Source: Streptomyces roseifaciens (lineage in GTDB: Bacteria; Actinomycetota; Actinomycetes; Streptomycetales; Streptomycetaceae). From it: 64,000 nt of DNA. Shown here piece by piece: positions 45,783 through 55,089 of this stretch; position 1 is the first letter of the stretch, and each line of letters begins with the position of its first letter. The stretch covers positions 1 to 64,000 of the forward strand of contig NZ_LNBE01000006.1 of assembly GCF_001445655.1 (NCBI RefSeq). Reading direction: 5' to 3'. The position numbers were made by a program, and so were the translations under genes. A model generated the notes under the pieces. That model was not told the DNA's origin and searched no databases. It saw nothing but the letters and a program-made list of their open reading frames with translations.

Positions 45783-46595
45783 TCAGATGCCCGCGGTCAC
45801 CAGGCGGCGCTGCTGCGCGGGCACCTTGTCCGACGGGTTGAGCACGTCCAGCTGCAGCCGCTGCAGCTCGGGGGAGGGCTCGAGGCCCAGCTCGTCATTG
45901 AGGATCCGGCGCAGGCTCTGGTACGCCTGCAGGGCCTCGGCGCGCCGCCCGGAGTGGTTGAGGGCGGAGATCAGCTGGCCGTGGAACCACTCGTTGAGCG
46001 GGTAGTCGTTGACCAGCGCGCGCAGCAGCGGGATGGACTCGCGCTGCCGGCCGAGCTGGAGCTCCGCCTCGATGCGCAGCTCCAGGGCCCGGATGCGCAG
46101 CTCGTTGAGGTGCACGATGCGGCCGGTGAGGACGTCGCCCGCGGGGATGTTGGAGAGCGCGGGACCCCGCCAGAGGGCCAGCGCCTGCTCCAGGCGCTGG
46201 ACCGCGGCCTCGGGCCTGCCGTTCTCCAGCGCCGTCTTCCCCTGCAGCACGAGGCGTTCGAAGATCTTGATGTCGACCTCGTGGTCCTCCACGCGGATGA
46301 GGTAGCCGGGCGGCTGGGTGATCAGCAGGGCCCGCTCGGCGGGCACCAGCCGCTCGGCTATGAACATCTTGCGCGCGTGGTAGATGTACGTCTGCAACGT
46401 GGTCAGGGCGCTGCGCGGCGGGGATTCGCCCCAGAGCTCCTGGATCAGCGATTCCGAGGTGACGATCTCGTTGGGCCGGGTCAGGAGCAGGGCCAGCGTC
46501 TGGCAGACCTTCGGCGTGCTGGGCAGGTGTGGTGGCCGTCCGTCTCCGGTGACGATCTCGAACGGGCCGATGAGGTTGAATCGCACTGCACACAC
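45783..46595 (-). CDS. SARP-family pathway activator
   Basis: 270 residues, the length of ActII-ORF4 and DnrI. N-terminal OmpR-like winged helix (about 1-95: FNLIGPFEIVTGDG, KVCQTLALLLTRPNEIVTSESLI, TLQTYIYHARKMF) and the bacterial transcriptional activation domain (about 100-255: LRIRALELRIEAELQLGR, NEWFHGQLISALNHSGRRAEALQAYQSLR). It should bind the TCGA heptamer arrays found throughout this cluster. No TTA codon seen. The upstream region holds a palindrome like gamma-butyrolactone-receptor sites rather than SARP heptamers. Confidence 0.95.
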   Translation of the reverse strand: MCAVRFNLIGPFEIVTGDGRPPHLPSTPKVCQTLALLLTRPNEIVTSESLIQELWGESPPRSALTTLQTYIYHARKMFIAERLVPAERALLITQPPGYLIRVEDHEVDIKIFERLVLQGKTALENGRPEAAVQRLEQALALWRGPALSNIPAGDVLTGRIVHLNELRIRALELRIEAELQLGRQRESIPLLRALVNDYPLNEWFHGQLISALNHSGRRAEALQAYQSLRRILNDELGLEPSPELQRLQLDVLNPSDKVPAQQRRLVTAGI

Positions 46596-46700
46596 TCCTG
46601 TACCGGGTGCAAAGATCCCTGTGCCGCGTTGAGCAAGATTGCTGACAACGTAGGTGTCTGCCGCACAAACCCCCCACTCCGATACGGTGAGAGTGTCAGG

Positions 46701-46714
46701 CTACCGACCGGTAG
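46701..46714. promoter_or_regulatory. ARE/TetR-like palindrome upstream of SARP gene
   Basis: CTACCGACCGGTAG has 6-bp arms around AC and is followed by GTTTTC, resembling the autoregulatory elements bound by gamma-butyrolactone receptors (TetR family). It lies about 106 bp upstream of the SARP start. No such receptor is encoded in the window. Confidence 0.5.
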
Positions 46715-46758
46715 GTTTTCTTTTGTACGGGTCCCGTCACGTGTGCTTCATGCCTGTG

Positions 46759-47697
46759 TCATGCGTGGCACACGGGAAGCCCGCCGTGGTACTCGACCAT
46801 CTCGGAGAAGAGCAGGCCCACGTCCAGCGGACGGCCGGGAGGCGCCCCCTTCTCCTCCGCGTAGGCGCGGTGCAGATTGGGCACCAGGCGCTCGGAGTCG
46901 AGCAGTTCGGCGTACTCCCCGAGATCCGCCTCGCGCGCGGCCTCCAGCGGGCCGATCCCCGCGGCGAGGCCCGCCTTCGCGATCTCCTGCACGCGCCGCA
47001 GGTACCCCTCCGTGACGTCCAGCAACTCCGGTCCGCCCACGGGGCCGTGGCCCGCCACGACCGTCACCGGACCGAGCGCGCGCAGCTGCTCGGTCACGGC
47101 CAGGGAGCCGGAGATCGAGCCCATCAGGCAGAACGGCGTGGCCCCCGACATCACCAGGTCGCCGGTGAACAGGACCCGCTGCTCGGGCAGCCAGACGACC
47201 GTGTCGTTGGTGGTGTGCGCGACGCCGAGGTGCAGCAGCTCGGCCGTGACGTCCCCGATGTGCAGGGTCAGCCGGTCGCGGAAGGTGAGGGTGGGCAGCT
47301 CGACGGAGACGTCGCCCCAGCACACCTCGGGCCACAGCCCCGTCAGGTGCAGGCCGACGTCCGCCATCTCGGTGCGGGTGCGCTCGTGGGAGACGACCAC
47401 CGCGTCGTCGGCGAACAGGTAGTTGCCGAAGGTGTGGTCGCCGTGGGAGTGGGTGTTGACGACGAACTGCGGGGGCCGCGCCGTGAGCGGCGTGACGGCG
47501 TCCTTGAGGGCGCGCGCCCGCGCCTCCGTGGCGGCCGTGTCGACCAGGGCGGAGCGGTTGCCCGCGACGATGAGGCCGGCGTTGTTCAGGCACCAGCCGC
47601 CGTCGGGCTGGACGTAGGCGTGGACGTTCTCAGCGACCTCTTGGAGGCGGGGGGTGTCGTGGGTGTTCCTGGTGTTCCTGGTGTTCCTGGTGTTCAC
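46759..47697 (-). CDS. Metallo-beta-lactamase-fold cyclase/thioesterase (ActIV-like)
   Basis: 312 residues. Metal motif THSHGDHTFGN (His83, His85, Asp87, His88), downstream histidine in LGVAHTTNDTV, FTGDLV and VVAGHGPVGG. ActIV of actinorhodin has this fold and closes the second ring while releasing the chain from ACP; that role fits here because no other second-ring cyclase is seen. The N-terminus reads NTR three times (9-bp DNA repeat at about 47,665-47,697) and is probably dispensable. Its SARP promoter lies 40 bp upstream. Confidence 0.9.
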   Translation of the reverse strand: MNTRNTRNTRNTHDTPRLQEVAENVHAYVQPDGGWCLNNAGLIVAGNRSALVDTAATEARARALKDAVTPLTARPPQFVVNTHSHGDHTFGNYLFADDAVVVSHERTRTEMADVGLHLTGLWPEVCWGDVSVELPTLTFRDRLTLHIGDVTAELLHLGVAHTTNDTVVWLPEQRVLFTGDLVMSGATPFCLMGSISGSLAVTEQLRALGPVTVVAGHGPVGGPELLDVTEGYLRRVQEIAKAGLAAGIGPLEAAREADLGEYAELLDSERLVPNLHRAYAEEKGAPPGRPLDVGLLFSEMVEYHGGLPVCHA

Positions 47698-47735
47698 GGG
47701 GTGCGCTCCGTGGGTGGTCGGGGTGGGACCCGATC

Positions 47736-47767
47736 ACTGTGGCCAGCGGGGATCGAGTGCGGGTCGA
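47736..47767 (-). promoter_or_regulatory. SARP-type promoter of ActIV-like gene
   Basis: On the minus strand TCGACCC and TCGATCC stand 11 bp apart, followed by an 8-bp spacer and CACAGT at -10. The expected leader is about 33 nt. Confidence 0.75.
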
Positions 47768-47810
47768 GGGGGGCGGGGTTGGATTTCCCCTGACCCGCCC
47801 CTTCCCGTAA

Positions 47811-47828
47811 CCGGGGGCCAGCCCCCGG
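47811..47828. terminator. Hairpin downstream of phosphopantetheinyl transferase gene
   Basis: Perfect 8-bp stem CCGGGGGC/GCCCCCGG with a 2-base centre, 30 bp after the end of the long minus-strand polyketide operon. A weaker GGGCGGG/CCCGCCC pair lies just beyond. Confidence 0.55.
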
Positions 47829-47858
47829 ACCCCCGTATCGCGCTGAACGCGCTCGTCC

Positions 47859-48722
47859 TCAAGCGCCGGACAGGCTATTGGTTTGCTGAGCTGACAGCAC
47901 CGCCGCCGCCAAACCCGCGTCCAGGACCGTTCCCGCCGTCGGTCTTCTCGTCGTGCCGAAGACCGCCGGGGCCACCGCCGCGCTGACCGTGTAGCCCGCG
48001 TCCAGCGTGTGGGACTCCAGGTGCCAGTCGCCGTCGTCGGCCGGCGAGCCGTCCGAGCGCAGCAGGCGGGACGTGGCGCCCGACGCGGCCGGGATCGTGA
48101 AGCCGAAGGAGGTGAAGGGCAGTCGCAGGCCCAGGCCCAGGGCCTTGCTGTACGCCTCCTTGAGGGTCCACAGCCGGATCATGGACGCGTTGCGGTCCTG
48201 CTCCGGCAGCCAGCCCAGCGCGGCCCGCTCGTAGGCGGTGAAGGACTCCTCGGCCAGGCCCGTGCCGTGGACGGTGCGTGCCGAGGACTCCACGTCGACC
48301 CCGATCGGGCCGACGTGGCTGAGGCCCACCGCGAGGATGTCCCCAGTGTGGCTCAGGCTCACCTCCAGCTGGCCGCAACCGCGCAGGTAGGGCCTGCCGT
48401 TGGGGTTGCGGGCCAGTTCCAGTTCGGCCGGGTCGGCGTCCAGGACGGCGGCCGCCGCGTACTTCAGCAGGAGCCGGGAGGCGGCGAAGCGCCGCCGCGT
48501 CCGGTCCTGGCGGATCCCGGCGTGGCGCTCCGCCTCCTGCCCGAGCAGCCTGCCGAGTTCGTCGTCCGGCAGGCCGTGGTCGCCCCAGTCGGCCATCAGC
48601 CCGTAGACGAGCGCGAAGCCCCGCTCCTCCATGGCGGTGTCCGTGGCGGTCCACGGGCCGTCCGGGGCCGTCACCCGGACCGGCGCCGAACCGGCCAGCC
48701 CCCGGCGACCGGATGTGGCCAT
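47859..48722 (-). CDS. 4'-phosphopantetheinyl transferase (Sfp type)
   Basis: 287 residues. Sfp-family motifs: QLEVSLSHTGDILAVGLS, the magnesium site GVDVESS, and WTLKEAYSKALGLGL. Activates the ACP serine with the phosphopantetheine arm. ATG start at 48,722 with AGGGAG upstream; the longer frame upstream is not coding. It is the last gene of the minimal-PKS operon, an uncommon position for such a gene in type II clusters. Confidence 0.93.
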   Translation of the reverse strand: MATSGRRGLAGSAPVRVTAPDGPWTATDTAMEERGFALVYGLMADWGDHGLPDDELGRLLGQEAERHAGIRQDRTRRRFAASRLLLKYAAAAVLDADPAELELARNPNGRPYLRGCGQLEVSLSHTGDILAVGLSHVGPIGVDVESSARTVHGTGLAEESFTAYERAALGWLPEQDRNASMIRLWTLKEAYSKALGLGLRLPFTSFGFTIPAASGATSRLLRSDGSPADDGDWHLESHTLDAGYTVSAAVAPAVFGTTRRPTAGTVLDAGLAAAVLSAQQTNSLSGA

Positions 48723-48790
48723 GTCATCTCCCTCTATACGGTTGCCGGTTACGCGGCAGGTGCTACGCGGCGGGTGCGGCGCGGCGGGCG

Positions 48791-50563
48791 CTACGTGGCA
48801 GGCGGCGCGCCGCCCAGCAGCACGTCGTACAGGTCGAGGCTGCGGCCCTGCGTGCAGCGCTCCACCGCCGTCGCGAGCAGGGCCTCGCCGCGCCTGCCGT
48901 CGGCCGCGGGCTCCGGCAGGCCGAGGCGGAACTGGACCCTGCCGAGCGCGGCGATCAGCCAGGCGGGGTCGGACAGGAAGCCCGCCTCCCGCTCCTGCTC
49001 CCGCTCCCGGTCGCCGTGCAGCCACACGCCCAGGCAGGCGGCCGCCGCCGCGAGGAGGGTGTAGCGCTCGGCGAGGGCGTAGCCGTGCGGGGTGGCCAGG
49101 GCGGCGAGGTCCTGCTCGGGCAGCGCGCGGCACTCCTCGCCGAGCGCCCGCAGCTCCGCGGCCAGCGCCCGCACCTGGGAGCGCAGCGCCTCCCCGTCCG
49201 GGCCGGTGACCGGCAGGGCGTCCAGGGTCTCCTCGGCGTGCGGCAGCACCGCCATCAGCGTGTCCCCGCCGGCGGCGAGGTCGAGCCGTGCGGGGTCGAG
49301 CGGAGGCAGGGGCGCCGAGGCGGAGAACAGGCCGGGCGGCGGCGGGGCTGCGGTCCACGCAGTCCGGGCCAGGAAGGGGAGTTGGGGGACCAGGGTCGCC
49401 AGCGCCGCGGCGGCGCCGATGGGCCCGGGCGGGATCTCCGACAGGTCGCGCAGGTGTTTGCGGAACGTGCCGAAGCCGCCTTCCTCCTGCAGGGCGCGCG
49501 GCCCCAGGACGGCGGCGAGATCGCCTGTGCTCTGCTGCAGCATGCGTACCACCAGGCACATGGCGGCGGCCGTCCACACGCTGGACTCCTCCGGCAGGAG
49601 GTGCAGCGAGCGGATCGTGGCCAGCAGGAGGCAGTCGCACACCAGCATGTCCGCGAACGAGGACGTGATCGCGCGCCGCGCGTACCGCGAGGTCAGCGGG
49701 CGCACCCCCGGTGTGCGCTCCAGTACCGCCCCGACCACCGAGCGCAGCGCGGTGTCGGCGCAGCCGACCGCCATCGACGGCACGAGCGGCCTGCTGACCT
49801 GCAGGGACCGCAGCGCGACCGCCGTTCCGTCGCCGGGCGCGCCGAGCACGCTGCCCTCCGGTACGGGCCACCGGTCGAACTCCAGGAAGCCCGCGGGCAG
49901 CCGGCGCACCGCGGTGGCGTGGTACGGGGACAGCAGCCGCACGGCGTCCGGGGGCAGGTCGGCGCGGTCCAAGAGCAGCGCGGAGTGGGCGCCGTCGCCG
50001 TCCGCGTGCCGGGCCAGCAGAACGAAGCCCGCGGCGAGGGGGGCGTTGGCGATCAGCGGGCTGCGGCCGTCCAGCACCGCGCCGCCCTGCGGCGCGGGGG
50101 TCAGGGTGAGGTCGCCGCTGCTGAACTCGTTGCCGTAGGACATGTTCTGGAACGCGACGGACAGCCGCCCGCCGTCCAGGAGCAGCCGGGCCGTGCGGGC
50201 CTGCTGCTCAGCGGTCCCGTGGCACCAGGCGAACACCGCGGAGACCAGGGAGGCCGAGCCGTGGCCGCGGCCGAGGGCGAAGTCCCGCCGGAACACCGCG
50301 CGCAGCAGCTGCGTCGCGGTGTCCAGGCCGGTCAGCCGGCCGCCGAGGGGCTGCGGGACGATCTCCTCGCGCAGGCCGAACGCGTCCAGCAGGGGCTCGC
50401 CGCCCAGCGGCAGCTCGCCCCGGCGGTCGGCGGCCAGCACGGCGGCGTGGCCCAGCGGGTTGCCCGGGTCGCGGGGGTCGCCGAGGCTGCGCTCCAGTGC
50501 GGCCACACGCTCGGCGGAGGGGACGTCCTCGCTCGGGGAGCCGATGTCAGAAGACCTGGTCAT
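48791..50563 (-). CDS. Acyl-CoA dehydrogenase/oxidase-like flavoprotein (590 residues)
   Basis: Longer than the usual 380-residue family. Residues about 75-330 follow the acyl-CoA oxidase/dehydrogenase fold (VFAWCHGTAEQQARTARLLL, SVAFQNMSYGNEFSSGDL, LIANAPLAAGFVLLARH); the C-terminal 250 residues are helical and Ala/Leu-rich. The catalytic glutamate cannot be placed with confidence. It may oxidise or desaturate the carrier-bound or released intermediate. ATG lies within the 3' end of the SnoaL-like gene (17-bp overlap), so it is co-translated with it. Confidence 0.75.
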   Translation of the reverse strand: MTRSSDIGSPSEDVPSAERVAALERSLGDPRDPGNPLGHAAVLAADRRGELPLGGEPLLDAFGLREEIVPQPLGGRLTGLDTATQLLRAVFRRDFALGRGHGSASLVSAVFAWCHGTAEQQARTARLLLDGGRLSVAFQNMSYGNEFSSGDLTLTPAPQGGAVLDGRSPLIANAPLAAGFVLLARHADGDGAHSALLLDRADLPPDAVRLLSPYHATAVRRLPAGFLEFDRWPVPEGSVLGAPGDGTAVALRSLQVSRPLVPSMAVGCADTALRSVVGAVLERTPGVRPLTSRYARRAITSSFADMLVCDCLLLATIRSLHLLPEESSVWTAAAMCLVVRMLQQSTGDLAAVLGPRALQEEGGFGTFRKHLRDLSEIPPGPIGAAAALATLVPQLPFLARTAWTAAPPPPGLFSASAPLPPLDPARLDLAAGGDTLMAVLPHAEETLDALPVTGPDGEALRSQVRALAAELRALGEECRALPEQDLAALATPHGYALAERYTLLAAAAACLGVWLHGDREREQEREAGFLSDPAWLIAALGRVQFRLGLPEPAADGRRGEALLATAVERCTQGRSLDLYDVLLGGAPPAT

Positions 50564-50975
50564 GGGTGATCAGGCGGGACTTCAGCTGCACCTCGCCGCC
50601 GGTCACCACCAGCGTGTCGTGCACCGTGCAGCTCGGGTTGATCTCGGGCTTGCCGCCGGGGCGGACGGTCACCACGAGGGCGTACACGGTGGACTTGACC
50701 GTGCCGTCGTCCTGCGGGTCCAGGGCGATCTGGTTGAACCAGTGGCGGCGCGTGACCGGGTCGCCGTCGAACTTCTTGTGGAAGTTCACCAGCTCCTCGA
50801 CGATGCCGGGGCGGCCGACGGCGGGCTCGGCGCCCGGCGAGTGCTGGAAGACGCCGTCCTCGGTGAACGTCGCCGCGTACTCCTCGAAGCGGCGGGCGTC
50901 GAGGTGGTGCATCTGGTGGGCGTAGAAGTGCTGGACCTGGGAGTGGAGCTCCGTCAGGGACTGGGTGGCGGTCAT
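50547..50975 (-). CDS. SnoaL/NTF2-like protein (ActVI-ORFA-like)
   Basis: 142 residues, an alpha+beta barrel of SnoaL type: LHSQVQHFYAHQMHHLDARRFEEYAATFTEDGVF, then RRHWFNQIALDP and SCTVHDTLVV. In actinorhodin the ActVI-ORFA protein of this family aids pyran-ring formation; others in the family are hydroxylases or cyclases. GGAGAGG precedes the ATG. It follows the aromatase gene across a 60-bp polypurine tract. Confidence 0.85.
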   Translation of the reverse strand: MTATQSLTELHSQVQHFYAHQMHHLDARRFEEYAATFTEDGVFQHSPGAEPAVGRPGIVEELVNFHKKFDGDPVTRRHWFNQIALDPQDDGTVKSTVYALVVTVRPGGKPEINPSCTVHDTLVVTGGEVQLKSRLITHDQVF

Positions 50976-50983
50976 GGTGCCTC

Positions 50984-51042
50984 TCCGGGAAGGAAGGAAG
51001 AAGGGGGAGGGAAACGGGGGGGAGGAAAGGGGGGAGGGAGGC
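50984..51042. repeat. Polypurine/polypyrimidine tract
   Basis: About 59 bases almost purely of G and A on the plus strand (runs such as GGGGGGGAGGAAAGG), unlike anything else in the window. It fills the gap between the aromatase stop and the SnoaL-like ribosome site; the mRNA would be a C/U run. Capable of triplex formation; possibly only a slippage product. Confidence 0.7.
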
Positions 51043-51043
51043 G

Positions 51044-52006
51044 TCAGCCGGCCTGTGCGGCGGCGCGCTGCTCGGCGTACGTCGCGGCGTGCGCCATGGT
51101 GGCGAGGCTGTTGCGGCCGAGGGCCTCGCGGAGGTAGGCGCGGGCGTCGGCGAGGGTGGCGTCCGCGCCCAGGACCTCGGTGACCGCCTCGGGGTTGACC
51201 GCCACGGTGTGCCGGGCGGTGGCGACGGCCCCGCCGCCGGGCTTGTCCGCGAAGTGCCACAGGCCGCTGTGGCCGAGCAGCAGCTTCGGCATGACGTGCT
51301 GCTTGTAGGCGATCCACTCCGGGCCGCGGCAGATGCGGGTGGAGCGGGTGGTGTGGGCGGAGCCGTCGGCGGTGACGGTGTCCATCTCCAGGTCCTGGAT
51401 GCCGGGGACGTCCTCGGTCAGCCGGGCCTGCCGGACGTGCGGGAGCCGCTCCGCCCACAGGTCGGCGCGATCGACGAAGTCGAAGGCGTCGGCGGCCGAA
51501 CCCGTCAGCTCCACGGTGTCGGTGAAGGAGAACACCACGTCGGACGCGGTGCCGCCGTACTCGGCGATCCGCGCCAGCGCCGCCAGCTCCTCGGGGCTGT
51601 TGCGGTCGAGCGCGGCGTTGACGGCCGCGACCGTCTCCGGCGCGTCGCCGACGGCCGTGAAGTCGTGGAGCAGCACCACGCGGGTGCCGCCGCCCGGCAG
51701 CGCCTCGAAGATCCACTCGCCGCCCATGGAGGCTATGGGGGCCGTGCTGCGCTCCTGCCGGAAGGTCACGCGCAGTGCCTCGGGGTCGAGGGTGCGCCGG
51801 GAGGTCCAGGTGCTGACCTTTCCGTTGACCGTGGCCCAGATCTCGAAGCGCTCCGCCCGCTCGCCGCGCTCCAGGTGGTGGACGTGGACGCTCGGCCCGA
51901 AGATCGCGGGCCAGGTCGTGACGTCCGCGACGAGGCCGTAGAGCACCTTGGGGGGCGCGGAAACATCCAGGGTGTGCTCGGTGTGGTGCCGGCGCGGTTC
52001 CGTCAT
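51044..52006 (-). CDS. Didomain aromatase/cyclase (ActVII-like)
   Basis: 320 residues with two START/Bet v1-type halves: TEHTLDVSAPPKVLYGLVADVTTWPAIFGP at the start and VFSFTDTVELTGSAADAFDFVDRADLWAERLPHV in the middle. Catalyses aromatisation of the first ring after C-9 reduction, as ActVII and GrhQ. Start ATG (MTEPRRHH) with GAGGAG upstream. Follows the ACP gene. Confidence 0.95.
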   Translation of the reverse strand: MTEPRRHHTEHTLDVSAPPKVLYGLVADVTTWPAIFGPSVHVHHLERGERAERFEIWATVNGKVSTWTSRRTLDPEALRVTFRQERSTAPIASMGGEWIFEALPGGGTRVVLLHDFTAVGDAPETVAAVNAALDRNSPEELAALARIAEYGGTASDVVFSFTDTVELTGSAADAFDFVDRADLWAERLPHVRQARLTEDVPGIQDLEMDTVTADGSAHTTRSTRICRGPEWIAYKQHVMPKLLLGHSGLWHFADKPGGGAVATARHTVAVNPEAVTEVLGADATLADARAYLREALGRNSLATMAHAATYAEQRAAAQAG

Positions 52007-52108
52007 GTCGTTCGTCTCCTCGGTGCGTACGGGGCCGGGCCCGGGCACGTGGGTGTCCCGTGCCCGGACCCGGGTGCTGCGTGGCCGCTCGGTGCGGCGC
52101 GCGGCGCG

Positions 52109-52372
52109 TCAGGCGGCGGCGGCCTCGGTGACCAGGCCGTTGACGAGGTCGATGAGCGCGCGCGGCGTCTCGACCTCGACGAGCTCGTCGTCCGGGACGA
52201 CGACGCCGAACTCCTGCTTGATCTGGGCGGCGCTCTCCATCAGGGCGAGCGAGTCGTAGCCCAGCTCGTCGAAGGGACGGTCGGAGATGTCGCCGGTGAT
52301 GTCGATGCTGTCGTCGACGCCGGCGCACTCGACGAGGATGCGGCGGACGTCGTCAACGGTCATGTGGGCCAT
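52109..52372 (-). CDS. Acyl carrier protein
   Basis: 87 residues with the phosphopantetheine serine (Ser41) in DELGYDSLALME. Carries the growing poly-beta-keto chain. Start at 52,372 (MAHMTVDDV) or 52,363; both leave the domain intact. Lies between the chain-length factor and the aromatase, the classical order. Confidence 0.96.
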   Translation of the reverse strand: MAHMTVDDVRRILVECAGVDDSIDITGDISDRPFDELGYDSLALMESAAQIKQEFGVVVPDDELVEVETPRALIDLVNGLVTEAAAA

Positions 52373-52428
52373 GGGAAGCAGCACTCCAAGTGGGGAAGGG
52401 AAGGGGAGCCGGCAGCCGCCGGCGGGCA

Positions 52429-53661
52429 TTACGCCCGGACGACGACGGCCGAGTTGAAGCCGTGCCGGCCGCGGGCGAGCACCAGGGCGGTGCGGACCGC
52501 CTGGTCGCGGGGCGCGCCCTGGACCAGGTCGAGGCCGTAGTCCTCGGGCACCGGGGCGCCCGTGGGGGTCGGCGGGATGACGCCGTCGCGGATCGACAGC
52601 AGCGCCGTCGCGACGTCGAGCGGGCCGCCGCCGGAGTAGAGCCGGCCGGTGAGGGCCTTCGGGGCGGTGACGGGCACCGCTCCGGCGCCGAAGAGGCCGC
52701 TGATGGCCGCGGCCTCCGCCGCGTCCAGCTCGGGCACGCCGGCGCCGTCGGCGAAGACCACGTCGATGTCGCCGGGCGCGAGGCCCGCGTCGGCCAGGGC
52801 GGCCTCCGCGGCACGGCGCAGGGCCGGGGGCCGGCCGGTGCCGGGGGCGGGGTCGAAGGTCGCGGCGTAGCCCGCGAGTTCGCCGTAGACCTGCTGCACG
52901 CCGCGCTCGCGGGCGCTCGCCTCGTCCTCGGCGACGAGGATGGCGCCGCCCTCGCCGGGCACGTAGCCCGAGGCGTCGGCGCTGAAGGGCAGGTAGGCGC
53001 GGGCGGGGTCGGTGGCGGTGGTGACGCGGCCGCCGGCCAGCTGGGAGACGTAGCCCCACGGGTCGAGGGCGGAGTCGACGCCGCCGGCCACGACGAGCGG
53101 GGTGCCGCGGCGGATCGTGCGGCGGGCGTGGCCGAGCGCGTCCAGGCCGCCGGCCTGCTCGCCGACGAGGGCGGCGCTCGGTCCGCGCAGCTTGTGGCGG
53201 ATGGAGATCTGGCCGGTGTTGACCGCGTAGAACCACGCGAAGGACTCGTAGACGCTGACGAAGTCCGGGCCCTTGTTCCACAGCTTGTCGAACTCGCGGT
53301 GGGTGAAGTCGAAGCCGCCCAGCGCGTTGGAGGTGACGACGCCCATGTCGTAGTCCGGCAGGGTGTCGGGGGAGACGTCGGCGTCGGTGAGGGCCCAGTC
53401 GGCGGCGACGAGCGCGAGCCGCGTCGAGGGGTCGGTCTGCGGGAGCAGCCGGCTGTTGAGGTGCTCGGCCGCGTCGAAGTCGTCGATCTGGCCGGCGAGG
53501 GAGGCCGCGTAGCGGGAGGCGTCGAAGCGGGTGACGGGGCCGATGCCGGTGTGGCCCGCGAGCACCGCCTTCCAGAAGGCCTCGGTGCCGAGGCCGTTGG
53601 GGGCGGTGACGCCGATCCCGGTGATCACGGTCCGCCCGTTGAGGCCGTCCTTGCTGGTCAT
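52429..53661 (-). CDS. Ketosynthase chain-length factor (KS-beta)
   Basis: 410 residues. The active-site cysteine is Gln169 (ALVGEQAGG), the mark of chain-length factors, which decarboxylate malonyl-ACP and set chain length. [21 protein letters not shown] at the gate region looks like the octaketide (actinorhodin) class; this is a soft inference. ATG overlaps the KS-alpha stop by 4 bp. A 928-residue frame covering this gene and beyond is not real. Confidence 0.97.
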   Translation of the reverse strand: MTSKDGLNGRTVITGIGVTAPNGLGTEAFWKAVLAGHTGIGPVTRFDASRYAASLAGQIDDFDAAEHLNSRLLPQTDPSTRLALVAADWALTDADVSPDTLPDYDMGVVTSNALGGFDFTHREFDKLWNKGPDFVSVYESFAWFYAVNTGQISIRHKLRGPSAALVGEQAGGLDALGHARRTIRRGTPLVVAGGVDSALDPWGYVSQLAGGRVTTATDPARAYLPFSADASGYVPGEGGAILVAEDEASARERGVQQVYGELAGYAATFDPAPGTGRPPALRRAAEAALADAGLAPGDIDVVFADGAGVPELDAAEAAAISGLFGAGAVPVTAPKALTGRLYSGGGPLDVATALLSIRDGVIPPTPTGAPVPEDYGLDLVQGAPRDQAVRTALVLARGRHGFNSAVVVRA

Positions 53662-54926
53662 GCCTTCACTCCTTCCGGGGCGCGCAGGATCATCGCGCTC
53701 TGGAAACCGCCGAAGCCGCTGCCGACGGTCAGGACGGAGTCCACCCGCTGCTCGCGCGCGGTCAGCGGGACGTAGTCGAGGTCGCACTCGGGGTCGGGCG
53801 TGTGCAGGTTGGCCGTCGGCGGTACGACGTTGTGCTTGATGGCCAGGGCGCAGGCCGCGATCTCGATGGAGCCGATGGCGCCCAGGGAGTGGCCGACCAT
53901 CGACTTGATGGAGCTGACCGGCACGTCGTAGGCGTGCTGCCCGAGTGCGATCTTGAACGCAGCCGTCTCGTGGCGGTCGTTCTGCTTGGTGCCGGAGCCG
54001 TGCGCGTTGACGTAGTCGACGACGGTCGGGTCGACGCGGGACTCGTCGAGCGCCGCGCGGATGGCCTCCGCCATCTCCCGGCCGTCCTTCTTCAGACCGG
54101 TCATGTGGTACGCGTTGCAGCGGGTGGCGTAGCCGGTGACCTCGGCGTAGATCTGTGCGCCGCGGGCCTTGGCGGCCTCGTACTCCTCCAGGACGAACAT
54201 GGCGCTGCCCTCGGCGAGGACGAAGCCGTTGCGGGAGGCGTCGAACGGCCGGGAGGCGTGCTCGGGGTCGTCGTTGCGCGTGGTGGTGGCCTTGATCGCG
54301 TCGAAGCAGGCCAGCACGATCGGGGAGATCGGGGTGTCCGACGCACCGGCGATCATCACGTCGGCGGAGCCCTCGCGGATCAGCTGGACGCCGTAGCCCA
54401 CGGCGTCGAGGCCGGAGGTGCAGCCGTCCGAGACCATGGTCACGGGGCCCTCGGCGCCGGCCGCCCAGGCGACCTCGGCGGGCATGACGCCCGGGCTGAG
54501 GTAGTCGAACATGTGCGGCGACAGGTAGTCGGGGTCGACGAGCCACTCGCGGCCCTTGTCGGCCATGACGAGGTACTCGTTCTCCAGGCTGGTGGCGGAG
54601 GCGACGGCGCTGCCGAGGCTCACGCCCACGCGGTGCGGGTCCACGCCGGCGAACTCCAGGCCGCTGTCGGCCACGGCCTCCCGGGTGCAGGCGACGGCGA
54701 ACTGGGTCGCCCGGTCCATCCTGCGGATCTCCCGGGGGGAGAAGCCCTCGGCCTCGGGGAAGAAGTCGGCCTCGGCCGCCACCTGGGACCGGAACGCAGC
54801 CGCGTCGAAGAACGAGATCCGCCGGGTGGCGGTGCGGCCCGCGGTGAGCAGGTCCCAGAACTCCTTGGTGCCGGAGCCGCCCGGGGCGCGGACGCCGATA
54901 CCGGTGATCACCACTCGTCGGGTCAT
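53658..54926 (-). CDS. Ketosynthase alpha subunit (KS-alpha)
   Basis: 422 residues. Catalytic Cys169 in [13 protein letters not shown], histidines in [11 protein letters not shown] and [11 protein letters not shown]. With KS-beta and ACP it forms the minimal type II polyketide synthase. First gene of the operon that runs to the phosphopantetheinyl transferase. Transcribed from a SARP promoter about 110 bp upstream. Confidence 0.97.
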   Translation of the reverse strand: MTRRVVITGIGVRAPGGSGTKEFWDLLTAGRTATRRISFFDAAAFRSQVAAEADFFPEAEGFSPREIRRMDRATQFAVACTREAVADSGLEFAGVDPHRVGVSLGSAVASATSLENEYLVMADKGREWLVDPDYLSPHMFDYLSPGVMPAEVAWAAGAEGPVTMVSDGCTSGLDAVGYGVQLIREGSADVMIAGASDTPISPIVLACFDAIKATTTRNDDPEHASRPFDASRNGFVLAEGSAMFVLEEYEAAKARGAQIYAEVTGYATRCNAYHMTGLKKDGREMAEAIRAALDESRVDPTVVDYVNAHGSGTKQNDRHETAAFKIALGQHAYDVPVSSIKSMVGHSLGAIGSIEIAACALAIKHNVVPPTANLHTPDPECDLDYVPLTAREQRVDSVLTVGSGFGGFQSAMILRAPEGVKA

Positions 54927-55035
54927 CGCGTGGGCACGCCTTCCTTCGAGCTGAACATCGAGTCACGTTCCTTTCCGCTTGCCCTGCAGCGATGTCCACC
55001 GCTGCCTGTCCGGGACAGCGCCGTTGGCAAGGGAA

Positions 55036-55067
55036 ACGGTGCGTCTCCGGCCTCGAACACCACTCGA
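55036..55067 (-). promoter_or_regulatory. SARP-type promoter of the minimal PKS operon
   Basis: Minus-strand heptamers TCGAGTG and TCGAGGC 11 bp apart, 8-bp spacer, -10 CACCGT. The leader would be about 100 nt and holds two more TCGA tetramers (54,946; 54,958) off the 11-bp register. Confidence 0.78.
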
Positions 55068-55089
55068 AGACGGATGGGGTACCTCCACA

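Noticed and set aside
54946..54961. TCGA pair in the KS-alpha leader as extra SARP site
   Set aside because: The two tetramers are 12 bp apart, out of the 11-bp register, and too close to the start codon.
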